Source: Saussurea involucrata
Taxonomy: Eukaryota > Streptophyta > Magnoliopsida > Asterales > Asteraceae
DNA: 64,000 bases
NCBI GenBank assembly: GCA_033807775.1
Contig: CM066314.1
Location: 34,769,001-34,833,000 of the forward strand
Direction of reading: 5' to 3'
Both the position numbers and the translations under genes were made by a program. The notes under the pieces were generated by a model. It ran no database searches. It was not told the origin of the DNA and saw nothing but the letters and a program-made list of their open reading frames with translations. Below are positions 45,841 to 56,655 of this stretch, one piece after another. Position 1 is the stretch's first letter; the number at the start of each line of letters is the position of its first letter.

Positions 45841-45991
45841 GAGTGAATTGTGGATTTGGTCCTTGTGTTTTGATGTTTTCTTTGACCATGATCCCTATGT
45901 TATGTTTATTGTGGATTTGGTCCTTGTGGTCCCATAGGGACTATAGTCAAAGAAAACATCAAAACACAAGGACCAAATCCACAATTCACTC
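45841..45991. mobile_element. Fold-back MITE
   Basis: 151 bp, nearly all stem: 45841-45887 and 45945-45991 are inverted copies (GAGTGAATTGTGGATTTGG). Flanked by the 9-bp duplication TAAAATAAA (45832-45840, 45992-46000), which fits a Mutator-type origin, though the A-rich site weakens this. Its transcript would form a strong hairpin. Confidence 0.85.
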
Positions 45992-46119
45992 TAAAATAAA
46001 ATAAAATAATGTTTGTTTAGGCATGAGATCATGTGAAAAATGTCATTTATTATGAAAAGTGTGAAAAGTACTTTTAAACCGTTTTAATCAAATACTCTCC
46101 CATGAATTGCGGCTTGAAA

Positions 46120-46306
46120 CCACAAGGATTGTGACATACTAGTTTAAGACCTTGACGATGTGGTGGAATATCTTATATGCCCAGGTTCGAATCCAAGTGT
46201 ACACAACTTGTGGCCATTGAGCTTTAATCAAGACTGATATTTTACACTCGTAATTTGTCAAGGAATTAATCTAGGCATAACCTAGGACACCCTTTCCAAG
46301 AACAAA
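46120..46306 (+). mobile_element. tRNA-derived SINE, copy 3
   Basis: B-box CAGGTTCGAATCC, GATGTGGTGGAATAT and the CCTAGGACACCCTTTCC tail are as in copy 1. A perfect 15-bp target duplication AATTGCGGCTTGAAA lies at 46105-46119 and 46307-46321. The A-box end is more diverged than in copy 1. Confidence 0.9.
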
Positions 46307-46321
46307 AATTGCGGCTTGAAA

Positions 46322-46545
46322 GAAATTGATTCGGTGCATCTCATTTTAATGTTCGTCTATTTCTCATCCAACGGTTGATTATCACTTCTCATGTTTCTCA
46401 TCAAATTTGACACTTCTAACCGAAACCCAACCCTGTGTACTGGGTATTCAGATGTCATTGAACTAATTTTGATTTAAATCTTTTGGATTAAATTTTTTGA
46501 GAATAAACGTAAAATTTTGTAGCTATACATAACTTTAATAAACAT
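46322..46545. other. Unassigned short stretch
   Basis: Between SINE copy 3 and the duplicated unit. Nothing recognised. Confidence 0.4.
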
Positions 46546-47232
46546 GATTTTCTAATTTTGATTTTTAAAAAGACAAGAATTACTTTGCACCCCGGATTAA
46601 CGCTCCAAGACTAGGCTAATTAACGCTCCAAGACTAGGGTATATGTCAAGGGGTTTATTCTGTCAATAATAGAAAGTTATTTTAGAAGGTAAAAAGCCAT
46701 TAAACATAGCAAAAGTCCAATACATGATTTGCATTCATTCAACTTTTGCATTACAACACAAAATTGTACTTGTTTCATTCTTTGTTCTAAGATGCCTCTA
46801 AAAATACTAAACTTGCAACAATTGACTTTCCATACAACTTAACAACGCCAGTGAATATTGGAGAAATATGATGGAAAAAAAGCGTTTGATGGTGTGTGAC
46901 GCAGCGGCGGTTTGCGGAAGGATCGACAAGCGTCTAAACCCTTTGATAAACGTGATTACGAATTGTAAAACACGAAGAATTAGAGAATCCACTCTAAAAA
47001 GAAACAAAGTTTATTAACTGGTCAACTGATTAACAAAAGAACCCTAATACCCTATTTATAATCTAAACTAGGGAAACGATAAATACTTAAAGATAAATAA
47101 GAAACTTAATACTTAATCCTAATCTAATATAATTTAAACTAAAAGATAATAACCTAATAAATAAATGGAAATATCTAAATGGAGAGGAGTTGGTCACGTG
47201 AGGCATTAAATGAGAATTGCTGTAAACTGTTG

Positions 47233-48783
47233 TCACGTGATGAAACTTGAAATTGGGATGAAACTCAACAGTGCTTGGCGCTCCTTGTGGCGCGGGTTAG
47301 TTGGCGCCGTAACTAGCGCCACCAGCCTTCTTTTGTTTCGGCTTTCATGTCGCTCGATTTGCCTCTCGATCTTTGCCGTTACTTTCTCTATATTTGGTGC
47401 TTTATGTTTGCTCTTTTTCCGACGCCGAATCCCGAATCTCTTTTGGGCTTGTTTACCTTTTTGAGTTCGTTTATTATTATTTATAAAACCCTTATTTATC
47501 TCTCGAATCCTTTGAATTCTCCCTGTATCAGTCACCCTCACTTGAAAAGAACTCGTCCTCGAGTTCACTTGAAAAACAGCTTTACTCGGCTCGTAGAACA
47601 TGCGTTTCGTTAAACCGCTTGGATGCGCAAATCGGTCTTCAAAATTTAAAATTTTCGACCGGTCTTTAAAATCCAATGGAGGTTGTTGCAACTCCTTCCA
47701 TACTAGTAATAATTTATTAAACTCGTAAGGGTAAGAAACGTGAGAAACATTACCGGAAACTGTATCGGTTTGAACCGAAGCCTTGGGAACTTGAATAACG
47801 AAAACATCGTCCTTGGGATCATCGTTCTTGACCTCTTGTGCCAACAGTTTCGTCGGCTCGAGAATATCTTCCATTGGCTTGTCTTCGGCCTCTTTGACGG
47901 TTATTCCGAAATCTGTTGTCGACTTTTTAGGATCGATACCGGTCTCGTGTTGTGTTTCAACGGTAACGATTTCTTCTTCCATTTTGTTCGGTAAGACTTC
48001 CTCTTTTTCCGGTGGTCTTTCCGGAACGGGCGGTTGATTGAGTATTGAAGAAACCGAATTTATATTACAATTATAGTTGTTGCTTTTCTTGTCGGTGCTT
48101 TCTTCAAAGTTGTCAACGGGTCTCATGGAAATCTTTTGGTCGCCCCAACGGAATAGTACGATGTCGGCTTGGCTCTTGTAGGTTGCATGATTATCGAATT
48201 GCCACGGTTGACCCAACAGAATGTGGCAAGCGTCCATGTCAAGGACATCACATAGGACCTCTTTTCGATAGTGTTTCCCGATCGATATGGGCACCCGACA
48301 AGTTTGCGTGACCCTAACTTGAAAACCATTCTTGACCCACCCAAGAGAATACGGGGCTTCATGTGGTTGAGTAGGTAGGTTAAAGTAATCGACTAACTTT
48401 TGGGACACGAGGTTCACACAACTTCCATCGTCGATAACTAAGTTACATACCTTTTTGTGTACCGAACAATGCGATCGGAAAAGATCTTCGTGTTGGCTTT
48501 CTTCCTTTGATGAAAGGAGTATTCGTTGAAGTACGACGTGGATCTTTTCTTGGGAATCTTCCTCCTCCTCCTCGGATTCGGAACTCGATGGATCGACCCG
48601 GTTAAGGTTGCCATTAAATGGCGCCTTAGCCGGTCCTTCAAACCTGTCTCTTCTCCGACGGTCGTCGTTGACGATATTGGGTTGAAGCCTATTTACAACC
48701 GCTGTCAGATTCGCGAGTGTTGTGGATAAGGCCACATCCATCTCGACTAAGTCTGCTTTGGTAGCGGGTTGTTGATATGCCAT
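47233..48783 (-). CDS. Gag-like/protease ORF of element H
   Basis: Read on - from ATG 48783 (MAYQQPATKADLVEMD), 516 codons with no stop until inside the 3' LTR. The frame is also open upstream into the 5' LTR (to 48933), but the start after the primer site is more likely. The N-terminal part is short and charged (DRRRRDRFEGP, SSSESEEEEED), without a full capsid domain or zinc knuckle. A retropepsin follows: NLVIDDGSCVNLVSQKLVDY with the D-[DG]-G type active site, then DMDACHILLGQPWQFD. The C-terminal half is Glu/Pro-rich and then Lys/Arg-rich. An intact protease with no polymerase suggests the ORF is kept or simply young. Confidence 0.8.
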   Translation of the reverse strand: MAYQQPATKADLVEMDVALSTTLANLTAVVNRLQPNIVNDDRRRRDRFEGPAKAPFNGNLNRVDPSSSESEEEEEDSQEKIHVVLQRILLSSKEESQHEDLFRSHCSVHKKVCNLVIDDGSCVNLVSQKLVDYFNLPTQPHEAPYSLGWVKNGFQVRVTQTCRVPISIGKHYRKEVLCDVLDMDACHILLGQPWQFDNHATYKSQADIVLFRWGDQKISMRPVDNFEESTDKKSNNYNCNINSVSSILNQPPVPERPPEKEEVLPNKMEEEIVTVETQHETGIDPKKSTTDFGITVKEAEDKPMEDILEPTKLLAQEVKNDDPKDDVFVIQVPKASVQTDTVSGNVSHVSYPYEFNKLLLVWKELQQPPLDFKDRSKILNFEDRFAHPSGLTKRMFYEPSKAVFQVNSRTSSFQVRVTDTGRIQRIREINKGFINNNKRTQKGKQAQKRFGIRRRKKSKHKAPNIEKVTAKIERQIERHESRNKRRLVALVTAPTNPRHKERQALLSFIPISSFIT

Positions 48784-48808
48784 GATGGTGAAAAGACAGG
48801 CGAATCCT

Positions 48809-48820
48809 GCTCTGATACCA
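48809..48820 (-). other. Primer-binding site of element H
   Basis: GCTCTGATACCA on +, i.e. TGGTATCAGAGC on -, two bases from the LTR; initiator Met tRNA type. Confidence 0.92.
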
Positions 48821-49991
48821 CTTGACGCAGCGGCGGTTTGCGGAAGGATCGACAAGCGTCTAAACCCTTTGATAAACGTGATTACGAATTGTAAAACACG
48901 AAGAATTAGAGAATCTACTCTAAAAAGAAACAAAGTTTATTAACTGATCAACTGATTAACAAAAGAACCCTAATACCCTATTTATAATCTAAACTATGGA
49001 AACGATAAATACTTAAAGATAAATAAGAAACTTAATACTTAATCCTAATCTAATATAATTTAAACTAAAAGATAATAACCTAATAAATAAATGGAAATAT
49101 CTAAATGGAGAGGAGTTGGTCACGTGAGGCATTAAATGAGAATTGCTGTAAACTGTTGTCACGTGATGAAACTTGAAATTGGGATGAAACTCAACAGTGC
49201 TTGGCGCTCCTTGTGGCGCGGGTTAGTTGGCGCCGTAACTAGCGCCACCAGCCTTCTTTTGTTTCGGCTTTCATGTCGCTCGATTTGCCTCTCGATCTTT
49301 GCCGTTACTTTCTCTATATTTGGTGCTTTATGTTTGCTCTTTTTCCGACGCCGAATCCCGAATCTCTTTTGGGCTTGTTTACCTTTTTGAGTTCGTTTAT
49401 TATTATTTATAAAACCCTTATTTATCTCTCGAATCCTTTGAATTCTCCCTGTATCAGTGTGTTAAACCACTAGTCCACTACTTCATTGACTTTTGGGGTA
49501 CCGAAAAGTAAGTACTAAAAATGTTGTCTTGTATAGTCTAAAAATGTATGAAAAACTTGTGTATTGAGTTTTAGCCTTCTATGTCACAACTTTGTGCAAT
49601 TTTTAGAACTTTCGGTACCTTTCTATGCGATATTTCCATTGATACCAAATTTACGTTGGTTGACTTCACCTGATTGATTGTGAAAGTTACGGTTGTCATA
49701 TAATCTTGAAAATATTTTTTGTGGCGTTTTAGGCCACCATTTTGTGCGATTTTGAGATTGACGAACTTCTTTCAGTAAAATCTTTCCATAGATATCGACC
49801 TAATAATATGGTTTTGACCTTTTAATTTTGAACTTGATATGTCATGTACGAGTGGGCGATGTTTAGTAATAAATTGAGATAATATATAAAGAGGCCACCA
49901 AAATTTGCAAAATTTGTCTATATTCAAAAGATTTTCTGATTTTGATTTTTGAAATAACAAGAATTACTTTGAAAATGTGCATCATTGGAAC

Positions 49992-50501
49992 TAGGGGTGT
50001 TCGCGGTCCGGTTTGGACGGTTTAACCCCTCGGACCATAAACCAAACCACAAGTGACGGTTTATTAAATTTTCAAACCGAGCGATTTGACATCAAGTACC
50101 CAGACCAGTCAAATCGGACCGCGGTTTAGGCGGTTTGGTCTGACCGGTTTAGGTGGTTTGAGCCTTTTATGGGCTTTAGAGTGTAAACTTAAAAAAACAT
50201 ATATAAATTTGAATTTTATACTAAAAGTTAACAAAGATGGAGTCCATATGAATTAAACAAAGTCCACAAAAAAATTAAACAAAATATCCCAACAAAATAC
50301 TAAATAAAGTAAATGATAATATATATATATATATATATAAAATTGGCGGTCGGTTTGGTCCAAACCTCTCAAAAAAATCTCCAGACCGGACCGGGCGGTT
50401 TGGCAATTTTTCAAACCAGACCGCTCAAACCGCCAAAAACGGTCCGATTTGACTTGGTTCGACCAGTTTGAGCGGTCCAATGGTTTTTTTGAACACCCCT
50501 A
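49992..50501. mobile_element. hAT-type MITE
   Basis: Ends TAGGGGTGTTC (left) and GAACACCCCTA (right), with the perfect 8-bp duplication ATTGGAAC (49984-49991, 50502-50509). Both halves are filled with CCGGTTTGG/CGGTTTGG words and their complement; the centre is AT-rich with (TA)n. 510 bp, non-coding. Confidence 0.93.
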
Positions 50502-50994
50502 ATTGGAACCCCTAATTATCGCTCAAAGACTAGGGTTAGAAGTGTTAAAAGGTTTATCTTATAATAACAAAAAGTTATTTTAGAATGTAAAAAGACATTA
50601 GCACTAGAAGCCAATAAGTTATAATGAAAGTTTCAAATTGTTAGTTAAAAAACTTTGTATTCTAGTTAATTTATACTATTACCGGCAATACTTTTTTTTT
50701 CCTGAAGTATATAATATTTATATACGGTAAATGAAACAAAATTGTACTTCTTTGATTGTTTGTTCTAAAGATGCCTCTGAGACCAAACTTGCATAAACGT
50801 GACTTTCATACAACCCAACAATGGTTGACATATTTGTTGTCTCAGGTGAATATTGGAGAAACGTAAAAAAATGGGTTTGATGGTGTGTTAAGCCACTGTT
50901 TGATTGATTTTCAGGCTACCAAAAGGTAAACGCTAAAAATGGTGTCTTGCATAGTCTTAAAAATGTATGAAAAACTTGAGTTTGTTGAGTTTTA

Positions 50995-52003
50995 GGGGTT
51001 GTTTGTTTTTTATAATTCAACACTTATTTACCACTTTTCACTTTTCGGTCAGCTGTATTTGAAATAAGAGTGTTTGTTTTTTCCCCTAATTCTGATCCAC
51101 TTATCACTTATTTTTCACTGACCGAAAAAGTGATACCCTTGTCACTTATTTTCACTTTTTTCTCATCTAAACCACCTCTCTCCTGTGTCAAACCCAGATC
51201 TGAGTCCATCTTCAAGTCTTTTGACCCCAAAATCGATCTCCAAGCTAATCAATCTCCACGGTATGTCACTTCAGATTACGAACCCTGTGTTCTCGATTTT
51301 TTTCTGTTTCTATCGACTCCTCTGTTGCCGTTGTTGGTTTGATTTTTCTGCTGGGTTGATTTTTGAGATTTCGATCAATTTTTCCAGTTGTTTTGTTCGA
51401 CTTTCTGCTACAGTAGGGTATTATCAAATGGCATTCTTTCCATCTTTGAAGTTATCTTTTTTAAATACCGCAAATAAAAATCTATAATCAGATAATCAAT
51501 TTTTAAAATGAAAAAATAGGAAGGAAAGTGGATTACATAAGTTTGGTACCCATGAAGCGATGGAAGCTACGGTGTTTCCCAAAAGAGAGAAGACGAAGAA
51601 GAAGAAATAAATAAGAGATAAAAAGGGTAGTGTGTTTAAGGCAGAAGTTGAAAGAAGAAGAAGAAATAAAGAAGAAATAAGAAGGGTAATGGGTAATGGG
51701 TAATGGGTTTAAGGCAGAAGGTGGTCAAATACCAACAATTTTTTGACCATTGTTTACGGCCTACAATTTTGGCTTTTTATCTCCTTCATTTAATAACTCA
51801 AATATGGATGGGTTTTGGTGGATTTAAGGATGTTAATTTGATCGACGAAGCAAATATTTGATGATTCAGATTTCAGACATTTTATCGTTTATAAAAACAA
51901 ACAGTCTTGATAATTCAGTTTTCAGACTTCAGCACCACCTCTTAAAAATCAGAAGTGAAATCAGATTTCAGACTTTAACGTCTCTTAAAAAACAAACGCC
52001 ACC
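50995..52003. mobile_element. Harbinger-like non-autonomous element
   Basis: Ends GGGGTTGTTTGTTTTTTA and, inward from the right, GGTGGCGTTTGTTTTTTA, flanked by TTA (50992-50994, 52004-52006). The empty site is visible in unit copy 1 (GAGTTTTAGCC near 49570). 1009 bp. The interior around 51180-51330 resembles a plant leader or exon with a GTATG donor; a captured fragment is possible. No transposase. Relative at 28852. Confidence 0.82.
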
Positions 52004-52765
52004 TTAGCCTTTTATGTCACAACATTGTGCAATTTTTAGAACTTTTGGTAACTTTATATGAAATTTATCCATTGGTACCAAATTTGCATAAGGTTGACTT
52101 CGCTTGATTTGATTGGATGTGGAAGTCACAGGTATCATATAATCTTAAAAAAATTGGGAGTTTTAGGCCACCATTTTGTGTGATTTTGGCATTGACGAAC
52201 TTTTTCAATAAAACCTCTCCATAGACATTGGCCTAATTAAACGGGTTTTGACTTTTAATTTTGAATAATTTGATATATGATGTACATATTAAGGTAACAC
52301 TTGAAAATTTCATCGGTTAATCTTATAATATCTACTCGAAAAACGTTGATTCCATAAGCCTATGGTTCTAATCCAACCAACATTTCCGACCCGAAACGGT
52401 TCACTTAATGTAATTATCATGCTTACTGTCACTCCAAGTGGCGAATGTTAAAACCACCGATCTCTTTTAACGGCTACCCACTTAGAAACTTCTTTACTAC
52501 CCCAATGATCAGCACATCAAGGTAGTCCAAATATACACATGTAATTTGTAGGTTCACCATAACACTGACTAGGTGCAATTATGAACGTACCGTACATGAT
52601 CATCCTTGTTACCCTAGACATGATCCACATTTCTAGTGACTCCATTGATCTCAAAATATCCTATCTTGGAGTGCTTAATGGTGCAATTTCACTCCCCTTC
52701 ACTTAAAAGGACGCTAGTTTGAGTCTAGGTATCCAAAAATCAACACCTAAATCTCTCAAACTTAT

Positions 52766-52777
52766 GCTCTGATACCA
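52766..52777 (-). other. Primer-binding site of element F
   Basis: GCTCTGATACCA on +, three bases from the LTR end; Met tRNA type. Confidence 0.92.
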
Positions 52778-53594
52778 ACTTGTAACACCCTCAAAATTGA
52801 AAAGAGCAACTACTATAAACTTCGATAAAATAACCAAATGAGGATAAAAATTCTTTCTACAAACCATCCTTGGAAATACCTCAAAATTTAAAACGTAACA
52901 ACTCCCACAATTAATAACTTAAGTCATACAACATGACCAAATAAAGTCGGGTGTTACTTAACCCAAATACAAGTTGCTATTCCCAAAATAAGTGCGGAAG
53001 ACTTCACTAAGCAATTCATATCTCGAGCATACTACTAGCACTCATTTCTTCACAGTGTCACTAGAACTATTTCCAACATGAACCTGTTGCACATGCCGAC
53101 AAATAAAAAGGTTAGGCTAACGCCTAGTGAGTTCAAGAGTTTACATCATGATTAAATATCCCGTTGGACGAAAAGGATGCAACTTAAATCATGATTTCCT
53201 GAAAGGGATTGTATTAAATATACAAACAACCCATTTTCCAAACGCACATAAATTTTGTGATGGAAACTCCAATGAAAATCATTTCTCAACAATGGACTCA
53301 ATTCCAAAACTCACTCAAGATATGAATAAATATTAAATTTCCAAATAATATCAACGCGAATAAAACTCCAATAATCGAAACATCCAAACAAGGACGAGGC
53401 ATAATATACCGCCCATACGGCATGGAAAACAATCCATATAAATATAATACGTCACTGACAACGTGGATAAAAGAAATACCTGAAACAGCACCTTTCGGTG
53501 ACGGGGGATACCCGATTTCATCGAATGTGGCGGATACACAAGTTAAACCACAATTATAAGTACAAGCATGTTTCATGGATGGAAAAACATATGA

Positions 53595-53935
53595 CATCAA
53601 CCCTATCCAGGTCTTTAGTCAATCTTGGACATCAACCCAAACTGGATCTTTAGTCCATGAAGACATTAACTCAAACCGAGTCTTTAGTCTAAGGAGACAT
53701 CAATCCAAATCGGATCTTTAGTCTATTGTGACATCAACCCAAACTGGATCTTTAGTCAAGTGAGGCATCAACCCAAACCGGATCTCTAGCCTAGTGAGAC
53801 ATCAACCCAAACCGGATCTTTAGTCCACAGAGATATCAACCCAAACCGGATCTATAGTCTATTGAGACATCAACCCAAACCGGATCTTTAGCTTAAAACC
53901 ACCAAGTTCAACCCAAACCGGATTTTTACCTTGGG
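53595..53935. repeat. 34-bp minisatellite in LTR F
   Basis: Units of ACATCAACCCAAACCGGATC plus TTTAGTCTA-like sequence start at 53629, 53663, 53697, 53731, 53765, 53799, 53833 and 53867, an exact 34-bp period, with diverged units on both sides. The corresponding place in LTR E does not show it. Confidence 0.93.
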
Positions 53936-55464
53936 ATCTCACCATCCAAAACAAACTTGTTTAATTTAGAAATTTACACATTACTCCAAAAGAATAACCA
54001 ATGCATTCAAATCATGTAATTCTAAAATAAGATGCAATACATGCAAATCTTAACCAAAGCTCTACATCGAGCTATCAAAATCGGACAAATGTCCTCAAGA
54101 CCCAACCGAGTCAAAAACCGAGCCATAAGTTCAAAAAATCAAATGACCAATTGTTTAAAGTCAACATATGTAAATGAAGTGTATCTAACCCACATTGTGC
54201 AAATACATGCTCCAAGGTATGGCTAACTCAAAACCCCTTCATTGTCATTTTCCAAATGAAGTCAAATCATATATACATACACTCAAATACTTTATAGCTT
54301 GATAATGTATATAATTCACAATGGTTTATAAAACCCAAAAAGTATCAAGAGTGGATAAATGTCAAATGGTATTCACTTATGAGGCAAAACACTCGAAAGG
54401 CCATATTCTCAAATAAAACGCAGTTAAGTGCATAACACATCCGAAGCTCCATCTCGAGCTACTAAAACTGGCAAAATAAACATTTGGCTAAATACGTGAT
54501 GCCAACACGGTTACATAAACCAAAATACATCGTTACCCAAAATCTTTGTCTCTTAACTCTCAATTGGCCTTCGGCCCAAAATCAAAGGGTTTACAATTCC
54601 CAATATGTTCATAAGGTCGAGAATGACCAAAATCCACAACTCACACGTTCACATTTTCAAAACATACCATATCATAAACTTTGCATAATCTCAACAAACA
54701 CTAAAAGTGTATTTTGACCAAACAAACTCCGCTTATGCAATAAATTAACAAAACACTTACATTCGTGATTTATTTGTCAATTACCCAAAAATCCCAAATG
54801 TGGGTGTTTTACAAGATTTGTAAAGTTCAACACTTCAAATAATCAAAATCTACTAAATAACTCAACAATTGATAATTTTATGTAAACACATAAACACTTT
54901 AAAATAAACATTTTGGCATGTACAACGTTTTCATAAATCAACTTGAACTCACCTTGCTAGATTTAGGCTAAATCTAGATTTTCCCCAATTTGAGCTCCTT
55001 TGAAAAAACTTGAATCCTCAAGCCACATCTTCCCAAAACCTAAATCCATAAGTTTCCAACCATCAATAATCATATTCAACCATATAAAATCGTTCTCCAA
55101 GCATTTTCATCAATAATCTCAACTTATACCAAAAACCCTAATTTTCATAGATGAAGAAAACAGATGACTACCTCAATCACAACAAGAATCCACCAACAAA
55201 ACACCTCTAGATCACCAACAAAACACCACAAGTTCCAACTTTTCAAAATGGACAAAAAGGTTGGATGAAACCCTAGAAAGCTTTGGGTGAAGAAGATGAA
55301 GTGAAAGGGTTTCAAGATTTGTTTCCCAAAACCATGGTAGATGAAGAAATCACTTGCAAAACTCGAATCTTGTGGCTAAATGGCTCAAATATGACTTTGG
55401 GGGCTTAGGGTTTCGGTTTGGAAGAGAAAAGGATGAAGGAAAGAAGTAAGGAAATGAAAATGAG

Positions 55465-55620
55465 GACCAGGTGCCCGTCGACTAAAGTGACGTGCGAGAG
55501 TGACAATTGTCACTTTCGCTGGGCACTCTCGCCGTGGTCCCATGACTCTCGGTACAAAACCGGCGAGAGTGACATGCGATTGTGACACATGTCACTTTCG
55601 CTTGTCAGTTTAGCCGAAGT
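55465..55620. repeat. GTGAC/GTCAC dyad cluster in LTR F
   Basis: Includes the perfect 16-bp palindrome AGTGACAATTGTCACT (55499-55514), GTGACACATGTCAC (about 55581), and CGAGAGTGAC and ACTCTCG words. The same words fill the LTRs of A. Confidence 0.85.
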
Positions 55621-55872
55621 TGTGCTGAAAGTTGCTTTGGCCATAACTTCTTCGTTTTAGCTCTGTTTTCGCTCTGGAAAGACCCGCTGGATTTGTATTT
55701 GAATTCTCCATCCAACAAGACTATAAAATATAGGATTCAATCCAAAATCCTATTTCTTCTATTTCTATTAAAAGATCGATTTCTACACTGAGTTGAAATT
55801 ATACTTACCCGGATATTACAGGTGTTGCAAAGAAGCCACCAAAATTCGCAAAGTTTGCCTATGAAAATATAA

Positions 55873-56655
55873 ATGATGTCATTTATAACAAGGAAATGAT
55901 CAAATGACAATTATTTTTTTAACGAAGAGTAAAACTAAATCAAAATTTATCTTAATAAAAAAATAACATAATGCATTAAATCTTGAAAAATACAGTGTAA
56001 CCCCATCACCCACCCCACCAACGATACCACCATCCCTTCCTCTCCCCCTCACTAGACTTTGGTAAAACCCAACCCTTCTTTTTCGGTCGTCTAAAGCAAA
56101 ACCCACATATTTTTATTTATCTATTTTGACCGTTAGTAACTTCATAAGACAGGGTATTTTAAGCCATTTTAACCAAATTTTATATAAATGACATCGCTTT
56201 AAAAGTTTTTCTATGCAAACTCACCTCCTTGTATATTATTGCTAAATAGTTATATTCTTTTTTTCCCCAATAAAAACCTTTTCCATTATTCCTTTGCAAA
56301 AAAAAAGGTGAAATGAAATTTGGGGGCAAATGGCCAATGTTTTCTTAATGTCACTGTAGCCAAAATCTGATATAAACAAATCCGATTGCAAGGTCCAATG
56401 GACCCCTTTGGGTATCTTAGTTCAATCTTAGTTCATTGGTACAACTACAAGCCGTTTATCAGACGCAACTAGGTATGTGTTTATCGAGTTTCATATAACT
56501 TACAAGGTGAGCATTATTAAGAATCTTATTTGATAAGTGAAGAAAAAGCTCTTACCCGATTAGCGCCTATCAGGTAAGAGACGCTTGCCAAGAATCCATT
56601 TTTTATGACCAAAAATGTTACCAATAAGGTGAGTTAGGACGATCACTCTTGTAGG
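55873..56655. other. Unassigned stretch
   Basis: No gene supported. The part from about 56450 has words (CTTACCCGATTAGCG, AGGTAAGAG) like the Tourist-like sequence at 38935-39235 and continues at 57183, so the next MITE probably inserted into such an element. Confidence 0.45.

Larger units (their letters stand above)
46897..49456 (-). mobile_element. Element H: compact, young LTR retrotransposon with protease-only ORF
   Basis: Two LTRs of 634 bp each (46897-47530 and 48823-49456) with three differences by eye, and TSD GTGTG at 46892-46896 and 49457-49461. Minus orientation: the primer-binding site is next to the right LTR and a purine-rich tract (AAGTGAGGGTGAC on -) next to the left. The 1.3-kb interior encodes a short Gag-like and protease region only; RT, RNase H and integrase are absent, so it must be moved by a partner element. 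The low LTR divergence means recent insertion, making H the youngest LTR element here. Confidence 0.93.
46546..49929. repeat. Tandem duplicated unit, copy 1 (split by element H)
   Basis: Starts GATTTTCTAATTTTGATTTT. Without element H it is about 0.82 kb. It is shared in order with copy 2: the AGACTAGGGT block, the AAGATGCCTCT block, GGTGAATATTGGAGAAA, TGATGGTGTGTTAA, TGTCACAACTTTGTGCAATT, and GCCACCAAAATTTGCAAA. No coding capacity recognised. Confidence 0.85.
52295..55820 (-). mobile_element. Element F: truncated gypsy element (5' LTR, primer site, leader)
   Basis: Minus orientation. The LTR 55820-52781 (3040 bp) starts TGTAATATCCGGG and ends GAGGGTGTTACA on -. A primer-binding site and about 470 bp of leader similar to that of element A follow, and then sequence returns to the duplicated unit at about 52294. 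The rest of the element and its other LTR are missing. The target duplication is not clear (GGTGT on the right, GGTAA on the left). Same family as LTR E. Confidence 0.82.
52781..55820 (-). repeat. 5' LTR of element F
   Basis: The 3-kb LTR contains a 34-bp array (about 53595-53935) and a dyad cluster (55465-55620). 54700-55284 matches 1-971 of E in reverse. The numerous small frames here are unsupported. Confidence 0.88.
49930..55872. repeat. Tandem duplicated unit, copy 2 (split by three insertions)
   Basis: Starts GATTTTCTGATTTTGATTTT. Copy 2 segments: 49930-49991, 50510-50994, 52007-52294 and 55826-55872, together about 0.88 kb, in the same order as copy 1. The interruptions are a hAT MITE, a Harbinger-like element and element F. 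Confidence 0.85.

Noticed and set aside
47233..48933. Host gene for an aspartic protease
   Set aside because: It lies between two 634-bp LTRs with primer site and target duplication, and its frame runs into both LTRs.
53595..53935. CRISPR-like array with 34-bp period
   Set aside because: The period is one whole tandem unit, no spacers, inside an LTR of a eukaryotic genome.
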